Shown here piece by piece: positions 1 through 6,225 of a stretch of DNA of 12,920 nt (the first letter of the stretch is position 1; each line of letters starts with the position of its first letter). Source of the DNA: an uncultured Treponema sp. GTDB lineage: Bacteria > Spirochaetota > Spirochaetia > Treponematales > Treponemataceae. The notes under the pieces were generated by a model. That model had not been told where the DNA came from. It saw only the letters and a list, made by a program, of their open reading frames with translations, and searched no databases. The stretch is from positions 1 through 12,920 of the forward strand of contig CALDWC010000189.1 of the NCBI GenBank assembly GCA_937923945.1, given 5' to 3'. Made by a program: the position numbers and the translations under genes.

Positions 1-36
1 TATACGCGAACTCGAAGAGGAGCGTATACGCGAACT
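1..36 (+). repeat. 24-bp tandem repeat in hsdS central spacer
   Basis: Positions 1-24 form one unit; its first 12 bases (TATACGCGAACT) recur at 25-36. The unit is 8 codons (I-R-E-L-E-E-E-R), so copy-number changes keep the reading frame. The array may continue to the left of the window. Repeats of this kind lie in the coiled-coil spacer between the two recognition domains of HsdS. Confidence 0.75.
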
Positions 37-655
37 AGCCGCTTACCTAACGGTAAGCGGCTACAGCTCTTACGAGCTGCTTCCTGCGGAGCAAAAGGCT
101 TTGAAGATGTTCGAAAAATGGGAGTGGAAAGAATATAGGCTAACGGAATTATTCAATGTGAAAAACACGGCAAATATACTTTCGTCTGAAATTGTGGTGG
201 ATAGCGGAACAGTACCATATTTAACCGCCAGTGCCGAACGCAATGGAGTAAATTCTTACATTTCATACGATGAAAACTTCCTTGAAAAAGGCAACTGTAT
301 TTTTATAGGGGGAAAAACCTTTGTTGTCAGTTATCAAAAAGATGATTTTTATTCCAACGATAGTCATAATCTTGCATTGTATTTAAAAGAATCGCAAGCG
401 ACAAAATTAAACCAATTATTTTTGGCTTCGTGTGTTTATAAAGGATTGAGTCATAAATATACTTGGGGTAATAGCATCAGTAAGGCAAAAATACAAACCG
501 ACACAGTAATGCTTCCCGTCGCCCCTGACGGCAGTCCCGACTATGAGGCAATGGAAACGCTTATTTCCGCCGTGCAAAAGCTGGTTATTAAAGATGTCGT
601 GCTGTATGCGGACAGAAAAATTGCTGCGGCGAAAAAGGCGGTGGCAAGAAAATGA
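2..655 (+). CDS. hsdS: Type I restriction-modification specificity subunit, C-terminal part (5' end outside window)
   Basis: The frame is open from the left edge, so 217 residues of a longer protein are visible. Residues 1-12 (IRELEEER then IREL) are a helical repeat, followed by a linker ('SGYSSYELLPAEQKALKMFEKWEW') and then one target recognition domain (about residues 42-165). It ends in a conserved-type tail, 'LPVAPDGSPDYEAMETLI...QKLVIKDVV', which is characteristic of S subunits of the HsdS/BcgI-B type. HsdS determines which DNA sequence the HsdM methylase and HsdR nuclease act on. The first recognition domain and hsdM should lie to the left, and no hsdR is seen downstream in this window. 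The TTG at 101 and the ATG at 107 are internal codons, not the real start, because coding similarity extends upstream of them. The product family is clear; whether the complete gene is intact cannot be judged. Confidence 0.85.
   Translation: MRELEEERIRELAAYLTVSGYSSYELLPAEQKALKMFEKWEWKEYRLTELFNVKNTANILSSEIVVDSGTVPYLTASAERNGVNSYISYDENFLEKGNCIFIGGKTFVVSYQKDDFYSNDSHNLALYLKESQATKLNQLFLASCVYKGLSHKYTWGNSISKAKIQTDTVMLPVAPDGSPDYEAMETLISAVQKLVIKDVVLYADRKIAAAKKAVARK
36..63. repeat. Perfect 12-bp inverted repeat with 4-nt loop inside hsdS
   Basis: The arms TAGCCGCTTACC (36-47) and GGTAAGCGGCTA (52-63) are exact reverse complements around TAAC. The element lies in coding sequence right after the helical spacer repeat (residues E-L-A-A-Y-L-T-V-S-G-Y). 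It may be chance-enriched coding palindrome, a recombination site, or a structure that affects translation. Confidence 0.7.
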
Positions 656-733
656 TGGCGTGGAAAGATAAGGGGATATGGGGTAGAATGGAATTAAGAA
701 GAGTGGACTAATAAATATTTAAATGAGGAATAT

Positions 734-2509
734 ATGAAAATAGAAAGTATTACAATAAGCAATTTTCGTTCAATACGATATGAAACAATCAACATTCGAG
801 ATAACTGTCTAATACTATTGGGTAAAAATGAAGCCGGCAAAAGTAATGTGTTGAAAGCAATAGCTGCCCTATTTGGTGAATATAAGTTGACCAGCAAAGA
901 TAAACGAAAAAGAATTGCTAACGAAAAAATTAACAATTATTTCATTCGGGAAAAGTTTACATATACTGATGATGACATATCAAAATTTCAAGATACTATT
1001 TTGAAAAAACATCCAACAGTAAAAGATATAGATTTAATTAAGGACATCCCCATAAATGAATATATAAGATTATCATTAGATCATATTTATTATCAAATAG
1101 ATATAGAAGATAATGCTACGGCAAAATTTGTATACGAGCCGGAAAACAAAGGTGATGATGCACGGGAAGTATTGATTTACCAAAATAGTAATAGTAACTC
1201 TACCAAAACTGGGAGTAAAAAATTTGAATTGGATGAATGGCTTTCTGAAGCGGTTCAGGCAGAATATAATACCAATCCTTACAAATGCTTATTTTGGCAT
1301 TATAATGATGATTTACTATTACCTTCAAGCGTAGATCGTAATCAATTTATTAACGAACCTTCTCGTTACAAGGCTCTAGAAAATCTGTTTATTATGTGTG
1401 GAAGGGGGAATATAGCGGAAGAGTTTAAAGAGGCAGAAGAGGAAGACGGTGATTATGAAAATTTGTTGGAGCAAGTATCAAGTGAAGCCACAGATACATT
1501 TAGAACAATTTGGAAAGATTTTAACGATACATCTATAGTGTTATCTTCTGATGGGGATAATATTAGAATTAAAATTGTTAATAAAGCAAAATATTCTTTT
1601 GAAGATAGAAGTGATGGTTTTAAAAAATTTATCAGTATATTATTACTATTATCAACACAGGCAAGGGCACATCAAATTGGAGAAAGAAATTTTATCTTAA
1701 TAGATGAACCCGATCAAAGTTTATATCCGACAAGTGCCACTTACTTACGAGATGAATTATTGAAAATTAGCAGTGAATCACATGCACGTGTGATTTATAC
1801 AACGCATTCTCAGTATATGATAGATTCAAATTGGTTAGAGCGTCATTTTATTGTAGAAAAAAAAGATGATATTACAACAATACGACAAGAAACTGGCATA
1901 GCTCAATATGCTGATGATGAATTATTACGCAGGGCAATTGGAAGCAGCATATTTGAATGTATCAAGGAAGTAAATATTATTTTTGAAGGATGGACAGATA
2001 AAGAATTATTTTTATTATTTTTAAAATATTATTCGGACGTCGGACTGAATAATATTAAAAATATAGGAATAACTTTTTTACATGGAATTTCAGGAGTTGA
2101 AACTTTAGTCTCTCTGATGATTGTTGCTAATAAAAAATTTGTTATTGTAGCAGATTCAGATAAAACATCCCAAAATAAAAAGAAAGATTTCGAAAAAAAA
2201 TTTCCCGATCACAAAGATTGTTGGCTGGAATATAATATTATCGATAATAATATTCAAACTTTAGAAGATTTTATAGAATATACAATGATAGAAAATGTTA
2301 TTAAAGAAATGGGCTATACTGATGTTCAATACAATAAAGATGACAATGCAATTGTAAATATAGAAAGATGTATCAAAGAGAAAGAAAAAAGGCAGGAATG
2401 TAAGCAAAGAATTGTTCGGATGATAAGAAAAGAAAATATCAAAGAGGCATATTCTGATTTTGTTAAAAAATTAGAATCTAAACTAACTGAATTACAAAAG
2501 CCACAATGA
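734..2509 (+). CDS. OLD-family ATPase with TOPRIM nuclease domain, Gabija GajA-like
   Basis: This 591-aa protein has an N-terminal SMC/RecF-type start ('ITISNFRSIRYETI') and Walker A GKNEAGKS at residues 30-37. An ABC-type signature region follows near S293-D294-G295, then Walker B 'FILIDEP' with D324-E325 and a 'YTTHSQYM' switch region near 357. A TOPRIM domain follows, with the catalytic-type Glu at E418 ('IIFEGWTDKE') and the acidic D474-S475-D476 ('VADSDKT'). Proteins of this layout nick or degrade DNA under nucleotide control in phage defence; GajA of Gabija is the best-known example, about 580 aa long. The start ATG follows GAGGA at 725-729. The gene is much richer in A/T than its neighbours, which suggests horizontal transfer. 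Its stop overlaps an ATG (ATGA at 2506-2509) of a broken helicase gene. The family is certain; the exact system name is inferred from the helicase remnant next door. Confidence 0.8.
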   Translation: MKIESITISNFRSIRYETINIRDNCLILLGKNEAGKSNVLKAIAALFGEYKLTSKDKRKRIANEKINNYFIREKFTYTDDDISKFQDTILKKHPTVKDIDLIKDIPINEYIRLSLDHIYYQIDIEDNATAKFVYEPENKGDDAREVLIYQNSNSNSTKTGSKKFELDEWLSEAVQAEYNTNPYKCLFWHYNDDLLLPSSVDRNQFINEPSRYKALENLFIMCGRGNIAEEFKEAEEEDGDYENLLEQVSSEATDTFRTIWKDFNDTSIVLSSDGDNIRIKIVNKAKYSFEDRSDGFKKFISILLLLSTQARAHQIGERNFILIDEPDQSLYPTSATYLRDELLKISSESHARVIYTTHSQYMIDSNWLERHFIVEKKDDITTIRQETGIAQYADDELLRRAIGSSIFECIKEVNIIFEGWTDKELFLLFLKYYSDVGLNNIKNIGITFLHGISGVETLVSLMIVANKKFVIVADSDKTSQNKKKDFEKKFPDHKDCWLEYNIIDNNIQTLEDFIEYTMIENVIKEMGYTDVQYNKDDNAIVNIERCIKEKEKRQECKQRIVRMIRKENIKEAYSDFVKKLESKLTELQKPQ

Positions 2510-2849
2510 TCATATCATCAGATTCGTGACTTTGATAAAAGCTTCTGATAGGGATGCATACTTAGAAAAGTTTAAGGCAGTACAACTGAGATATAACCGT
2601 AACAGTAAACATTATAATACCAACTATCCCGTTTATAACTTCGGTGAATCGAAAGGACTTACTTTTGATACTGTTTTGATTTATCCAACAAATGATATGA
2701 TCACATGGATACAAGATCATTCTCAACCATTAGAACTAACAACGCAAGCGCGGTTTTATGTTGCATTAACAAGAGCCAAATATAGTGTAGGTATATTTTG
2801 GAAAAAAGCAAATTGCAATGCAACCGATATTTCGTTTTGGCACAACTGA
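2506..2849 (+). pseudogene. Remnant of UvrD-like helicase (GajB-like partner), N-terminal and motor parts deleted
   Basis: An open frame from GTG 2526 to 2849 (107 codons) keeps only the C-terminal end of a superfamily 1A helicase. 'NFGESKGLTFDTVLIYPT' (residues 38-55) matches the region around motif V, and 'YVALTRA' (78-84) is motif VI with the arginine finger at R83. Walker A, Walker B and motifs I-IV are absent, so it cannot be an ATPase. Full-length relatives are about 500-600 aa. An ATG at 2506 overlaps the stop of the upstream nuclease gene (ATGA), as expected for a translationally coupled partner, but it reads only M-I-I-S-S-D-S before TGA at 2527. The likeliest history is a deletion that joined codon ~7 out of frame to the last ~100 codons. 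The GTG has no convincing ribosome binding site. Confidence 0.75.
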
Positions 2850-2937
2850 CGAGCCTTTTTAAAATCATTACTTCTACGCTCAAGAGTCCCCCCGCCACAT
2901 TTTACAAACTGTATTACACCGGCGAAAGAATAATAAA

Positions 2938-2952
2938 CCGGTACAAAATAAT
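2938..2952 (+). repeat. CCGGTACAA-type direct repeat, copy 1 (upstream of the promoter)
   Basis: CCGGTACAAAATAAT lies 41 bp before the -35 hexamer. A second copy, CCGGTACAATAAAATAAT (3027-3044), begins 5 bp after the -10. The pair brackets the promoter and could be binding sites for a regulator of the restriction gene. Two copies only, so this is suggestive. Confidence 0.45.
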
Positions 2953-2993
2953 TTCGACCGTCTCTTAGCTATTATCTATTCCATTTTCCTCCG

Positions 2994-3022
2994 TTGACAA
3001 AACACTCCTACTCAAGTACAAT
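2994..3022 (+). promoter_or_regulatory. Sigma-70-type promoter for the DUF262/DUF1524 gene
   Basis: TTGACA at 2994-2999 and TACAAT at 3017-3022 are separated by exactly 17 bp, a near-consensus promoter. The start codon is 46 bp downstream of the -10 hexamer. It gives the restriction gene its own transcription start rather than relying on read-through from the ATPase/helicase genes. The 219-bp gap from 2850 to 3068 otherwise holds only the two CCGGTACAA-type repeats listed separately. Confidence 0.75.
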
Positions 3023-3026
3023 TATT

Positions 3027-3044
3027 CCGGTACAATAAAATAAT
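3027..3044 (+). repeat. CCGGTACAA-type direct repeat, copy 2 (at the expected transcription start)
   Basis: CCGGTACAATAAAATAAT differs from copy 1 by a 3-nt insertion. It covers the expected +1 region of the promoter at 2994-3022, a position where a bound protein would block transcription. Confidence 0.45.
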
Positions 3045-3068
3045 CACCACAAAGCGAGGCAAGTAAAT

Positions 3069-5276
3069 ATGCAAACCGAAACTCATTCCATTAATGATGT
3101 CTTATCTAAAAATGCAACTGCGTTTTTTATTCCGCCTTTTCAACGGGCCTATGCGTGGGGCAAGACCGAAATTGAACGATACTTTAGCGATATTATGCGC
3201 ATTATTAATTCCGAGCTTGATGAAACGCAAAGCGATAAACTGGAACACTTTTTCGGAACATTAGTCATTAAAGAAGAAAAGTCAGGTTTTGTAAACCGTT
3301 CGATAGTAGTTGACGGGCAACAGCGATTAACCACAACGCTTATTTTTTTAATTGCCTTGCGTGATAATGAAGAAGATACAGAAAAGAAAGATTTTATTAC
3401 CGACAATTTTTTAAAAAATAGCGCGTCAAACTTTCAGGATAAAATAAAACTCAAACAAGTTACAAAAGATTGGGATGCGTATCGGGCATTGGTTACAGGA
3501 AAAGCGCCGAAGCCAAGCATCATAAAAAATGCTTACGACATATTTTTTCAGCATATAAGCGAAAATAAGAAACGACGACCCGAAATTAAAATAGAACATT
3601 ATATTACCGCCCTCTCTCGAATTAATGTCGCCGTTATCTTTTTAGATGAACGGCCTTTCAAAGGCGAAGACCCGCAAATTATTTTTGAAACTTTAAACTC
3701 ATTAGGAAAACCGTTAACTCTTTCCGATTTAATCCGCAATTATATTTTGCTGAATATGGAAAGTGAAAATCAAACAAGGATATATGAAACGCTTTGGTAT
3801 CCTCAAATTGAATTGCCGCTTAAAGAAAATGTGTCTAATTTTTTTAGAGATTTTCTTCAGTACAAAACTTCAAGCTCAATAAAAGCAATCAGCGACAATA
3901 ATACAAAAGAAATATACGCGCAGTTTAAAACATTTGTTGACGGTCAATATGCCAATCACAATGCATTTATTGAAGATATTGTGCAGTATGTAAAGCCCTA
4001 TTCTTTTATTATTCAAGAACATGTGAGCGATGAACTTTCAACCGATAAAAGTAAGGACATGGAAATAAAAGAACTTTTACGAAATATTTTTCATGATATA
4101 ACAACGGAAAGTTTTAAGCCTTTGCTTATGGGACTATTGTATTATCATCAAAATGAAAAAACTGAAATGCGATTAAGTGACGAAGCTTTTATTTCAATGC
4201 TGAAAACAATTCGTACCTATTTAATCCGCAGAAGAATTTTAAAATTAACACAAGGCGAAAATAAGGGCATTGTAATTTTGTGTAGTAAGGTACCTGATCT
4301 TGTGCAGTCAAAAGTAAGGCTCTTGAATTTACTATCGCGGCTTTCATATAATTTACGTTTCCCGAATGATAGTGAAGTGCGGCAGGCGCTGCTCGTTGCA
4401 AACTTCTATGAAGAATTTAAAAAGTACGGGAAATTTATTCTCGGAAAAATTGAAGAATACAATGCAAAAGTTGCCGTTGATTTTCGTGATACAAAAATAA
4501 CGATTGAGCATATTATGCCACAAACGTTAACGGATGAATGGAAAACGATGCTTGGCAATAATTATGATGAAGTTTTCAAAAAATATCTTCATAATATCGG
4601 GAATTTAATTTTAACCGAATTCAATGGCGAACTGGGCAATAGACCGTTCGCTGAAAAGAAAAGCATATTGCAAACTTCTTCGTTAAAATACCGCTTGGAA
4701 ATAATTTCAAATGAAATATGGAATGAAGCGGCAATACAAACGCATCAAGCAACAATGATTAATTTATTTTTGGAAACTTTTTCGTTACCTGAAGCATATC
4801 GCAACAATAACAACTGGAATACCGACGAACCGATGAGCGAGAGAAATGAATTTTCACCCCTTGATGACGATGCCGGCGATTTTGCTGAAGGAAATAAGCC
4901 GCTTGCGCTGATGATCGGCGGACACACTTTTAAAGTTTCCACCTGGCAGGATGTATTTATACAATTTATTACCTTTATCAAAACAAATAAAAATTATGAT
5001 TTTCAATTTATCTACGACTATCAATCGGAGCTTTTTGGAAAAGCAGATACCATAGTTTATTGGCGCTCACTGAAGGCAATGCTTGATACAAATAGCGATT
5101 TAAGAAATAAATATAAATCTCTGGACGGCTTGTTTTATAATAAAATTGAACACTTAAGTGACGAGGAAATATTTTTACATGTCAACATATCATCACGAGC
5201 TTGTTTGACTCGTATTGCAAATGTTATGAATAAATTAAATATGCCGAATGATTTTGTTACCATTATGTTGAACTAG
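3069..5276 (+). CDS. GmrSD-like DUF262/DUF1524 endonuclease (type IV restriction candidate)
   Basis: This 735-aa protein is complete. The N-terminal DUF262 domain shows 'IPPFQRAYAW' (residues 21-30) and the hallmark D82-G-Q-Q-R86, a ParB-like nucleotide-binding motif used in GmrS-type subunits. The DUF1524 domain, a His-Me finger (HNH-like) nuclease, shows H481-I-M-P484 and 'HNIGNL' (508-513), with further Asn/Arg residues near 530. In GmrSD and relatives such as BrxU and SspE these two domains together cleave modified (glucosylated or phosphorothioated) DNA using NTP. Beyond about residue 605 there is a ~130-residue extension ('IGGHTFKVSTWQDVFIQF' onward, ending 'VNISSRACLTRIANVMNKL'). A similar pattern, seen from memory at the C-termini of other DUF262 proteins, makes it a likely recognition or accessory domain. 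The ATG follows GAGG at 3056-3059. The modification it targets cannot be read from sequence. Confidence 0.85.
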   Translation: MQTETHSINDVLSKNATAFFIPPFQRAYAWGKTEIERYFSDIMRIINSELDETQSDKLEHFFGTLVIKEEKSGFVNRSIVVDGQQRLTTTLIFLIALRDNEEDTEKKDFITDNFLKNSASNFQDKIKLKQVTKDWDAYRALVTGKAPKPSIIKNAYDIFFQHISENKKRRPEIKIEHYITALSRINVAVIFLDERPFKGEDPQIIFETLNSLGKPLTLSDLIRNYILLNMESENQTRIYETLWYPQIELPLKENVSNFFRDFLQYKTSSSIKAISDNNTKEIYAQFKTFVDGQYANHNAFIEDIVQYVKPYSFIIQEHVSDELSTDKSKDMEIKELLRNIFHDITTESFKPLLMGLLYYHQNEKTEMRLSDEAFISMLKTIRTYLIRRRILKLTQGENKGIVILCSKVPDLVQSKVRLLNLLSRLSYNLRFPNDSEVRQALLVANFYEEFKKYGKFILGKIEEYNAKVAVDFRDTKITIEHIMPQTLTDEWKTMLGNNYDEVFKKYLHNIGNLILTEFNGELGNRPFAEKKSILQTSSLKYRLEIISNEIWNEAAIQTHQATMINLFLETFSLPEAYRNNNNWNTDEPMSERNEFSPLDDDAGDFAEGNKPLALMIGGHTFKVSTWQDVFIQFITFIKTNKNYDFQFIYDYQSELFGKADTIVYWRSLKAMLDTNSDLRNKYKSLDGLFYNKIEHLSDEEIFLHVNISSRACLTRIANVMNKLNMPNDFVTIMLN

Positions 5277-5381
5277 GAATCAACTGAGCAAATATCAAAG
5301 CCTTGCAGCTTTGTTCTGTACGGAAGTTTTTAACGAGTTCGCTTATCGCGATACTTGCGAATCAAATTGCGAAGGCGATGA

Positions 5382-5410
5382 TTTTCCGTGTGCGATCAGC
5401 ACACAGAAAA
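5382..5410. repeat. Hairpin downstream of the DUF262/DUF1524 gene
   Basis: TTTTC-c-GTGTGC, loop GATCA, GCACAC-a-GAAAA forms a stem of 6 perfect pairs plus 5 more beyond one mismatch. It lies 105 bp after the stop codon of the restriction gene. No long T-run follows on the + strand, so it is at best a weak terminator or an mRNA end-stabilising hairpin. Confidence 0.5.
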
Positions 5411-5529
5411 ATAAACGACGTTTTGAAAAATAGTTTTATGGATGCAAGTTTTAATCTTACTTAAAAATATAACAAAAGATTGGAAACTTAGTCACGTTTA
5501 AGCACATAGCATTTTTAGCGTTTCAAAGT

Positions 5530-5554
5530 GCAAACTCTGTCAGTTTAACGAGAC
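5530..5554 (+). repeat. Degenerate 25-bp repeat, copy A
   Basis: The segment starting GCAAACTCTGTCAGTTTAAC resembles 5729-5753 (GCAAAACTTGACCGTTTAAT...), with the shared end GTTTAAYGAG. A third, shorter relative (GTTTTTAACGAG) is at 5326-5337. Function unknown. Confidence 0.4.
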
Positions 5555-5583
5555 AAATATATGTACTAAAGCTCCTTTCAAAT

Positions 5584-5621
5584 AAAAAAAAGACGTACAC
5601 GTGTAAACGTACGCCTTTTTT
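5584..5621. terminator. Intrinsic terminator, probably bidirectional, ending the transporter operon
   Basis: A stem pairs AAAAAAG-A-CGTAC with GTACG-C-CTTTTTT around a 10-nt loop. On the - strand it ends in a run of eight U, on the + strand in six. It lies 180 bp past the stop of the last transporter-operon gene and is the best candidate end of that transcript. It could also stop read-through from the + strand restriction gene. Confidence 0.75.
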
Positions 5622-5630
5622 GTTCCTTAA

Positions 5631-5780
5631 AATTCAGCAGCGATAAAAGTATCAACTTTTTGAGCTGATGAATTCCGTCCACACAGGCGGACATATAAAA
5701 AGCAAGGTTTTGCGAAAAAGTCTGCCAAGCAAAACTTGACCGTTTAATGAGCTGAGCTATTTAGTCAGCGAAATTAAACG
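5631..5780 (-). ncRNA. Candidate structured RNA or 3' UTR: consecutive hairpins leading into a terminator
   Basis: Three strong inverted repeats and one weak one follow each other without gaps of more than ~12 nt. CGTTTAAT (5741-5748) pairs with ATTAAACG (5773-5780), and inside it GCTGA (5751-5755) pairs with TCAGC (5765-5769). CAAGGTTTTGC (5703-5713) pairs with GCAAAACTTG (5729-5738) with one bulge. A short GTCC/GGAC pair lies at 5677-5692. AATTCAGCAGC (5631-5641) pairs with GCTGATGAATT (5664-5674) with one mismatch, and inside it AAAAGT (5645-5650) pairs perfectly with ACTTTT (5655-5660). The terminator at 5584-5621 follows directly on the - strand. No promoter is obvious, so it may be the tail of the transporter mRNA, possibly processed. 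No known RNA family is recognised. Confidence 0.4.
5729..5753 (+). repeat. Degenerate 25-bp repeat, copy B
   Basis: This segment starts GCAAAACTTGACCGTTTAAT and is the second copy of the unit at 5530-5554. Both its halves take part in the hairpins of the structured region (5703-5738 and 5741-5780). Confidence 0.4.
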
Positions 5781-5799
5781 TTCATATAACGCTTCTCCG

Positions 5800-6225
5800 T
5801 TATTCGCTCACGGGCGGTTGTTCGTTGGTGGTATTGCTCGGCGCCGATTCTAGCGGCATAAACACCTGAGGCAGCTTATTCACCAGAGCCGGAACCGACA
5901 ACAGCACAGTATCCTCAAAAAGCGGCACCCGAAATACGCCGGTAAAAGGTTCTCTACCGTCAGTAAAACGCACCGTAACTTTGTGCTTTTGACCGCGAAG
6001 GAGAATTTTATCCCGTTCGCCTTTAAAAAGTTCCTGAAAGTCTTTCCCGTCAAAACTTATTTCAATCGCTCCCAAATGTTGGTACGTTCCGTCGGCGGCG
6101 TTTTTATTTTCAAACAAAACGGTATGCGTCCGTCCCAAGGTAAACATCAAAATTCCAAGCAGCACATACAAGACGCCCAAACAAATCCGCAACACAGTTT
6201 TGAGCTTTTGTGATTGAATTCTCAT
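5800..6225 (-). CDS. Small membrane-anchored protein of the transporter operon, unknown function (possibly DUF6672)
   Basis: The 141-aa protein has one membrane segment at about residues 11-30, followed by 'LGRTHTVLFENK' and an all-beta-looking extracytoplasmic domain (about 31-125). The tail is rich in Pro, Ser and Thr. I recall a similar small family with the 'GR.HTVL.(D/E)N' start, probably DUF6672, next to the same transporter genes in treponemes; this is from memory. The ATG shares one base with the stop of the upstream permease gene (TAATG) and has GGAGGAG upstream inside that gene, so the two are translationally coupled. The position points to an accessory role in transport (anchoring, assembly or ligand delivery), but nothing in the sequence shows a catalytic function. 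Confidence 0.75.
   Translation of the reverse strand: MRIQSQKLKTVLRICLGVLYVLLGILMFTLGRTHTVLFENKNAADGTYQHLGAIEISFDGKDFQELFKGERDKILLRGQKHKVTVRFTDGREPFTGVFRVPLFEDTVLLSVPALVNKLPQVFMPLESAPSNTTNEQPPVSE

Larger units (their letters stand above)
5277..5583. other. Gene-free stretch with hairpins and degenerate repeats
   Basis: I see no gene here on either strand. It contains a perfect GTGTGC/GCACAC hairpin (5382-5410, listed separately) and a bulged inverted repeat, GTTTAAGCAC (5496-5505) with GTGCAAAC (5528-5535). It also has two copies of a GTTTAACGAG-like motif (5326-5337 and 5530-5554). Confidence 0.5.

Noticed and set aside
1857..2200. Two runs of eight A in the nuclease gene (1857-1864 and 2193-2200) as phase-variation tracts
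   Set aside because: Runs of this length are expected in such AT-rich coding sequence, and the frame is intact. Nothing else points to slippage control.
2829..2866. Intrinsic terminator right after the helicase remnant
   Set aside because: GCC followed by TTTTT is present, but only a 3-bp stem (GGC/GCC) can form before it.
5277..5799. tRNA, CRISPR array or integron attC site in the large spacer
   Set aside because: No tRNA-like T-loop/acceptor arrangement, no regularly spaced identical repeats, and no GTTRRRY/RYYYAAC core pair at the ends of the inverted repeats.
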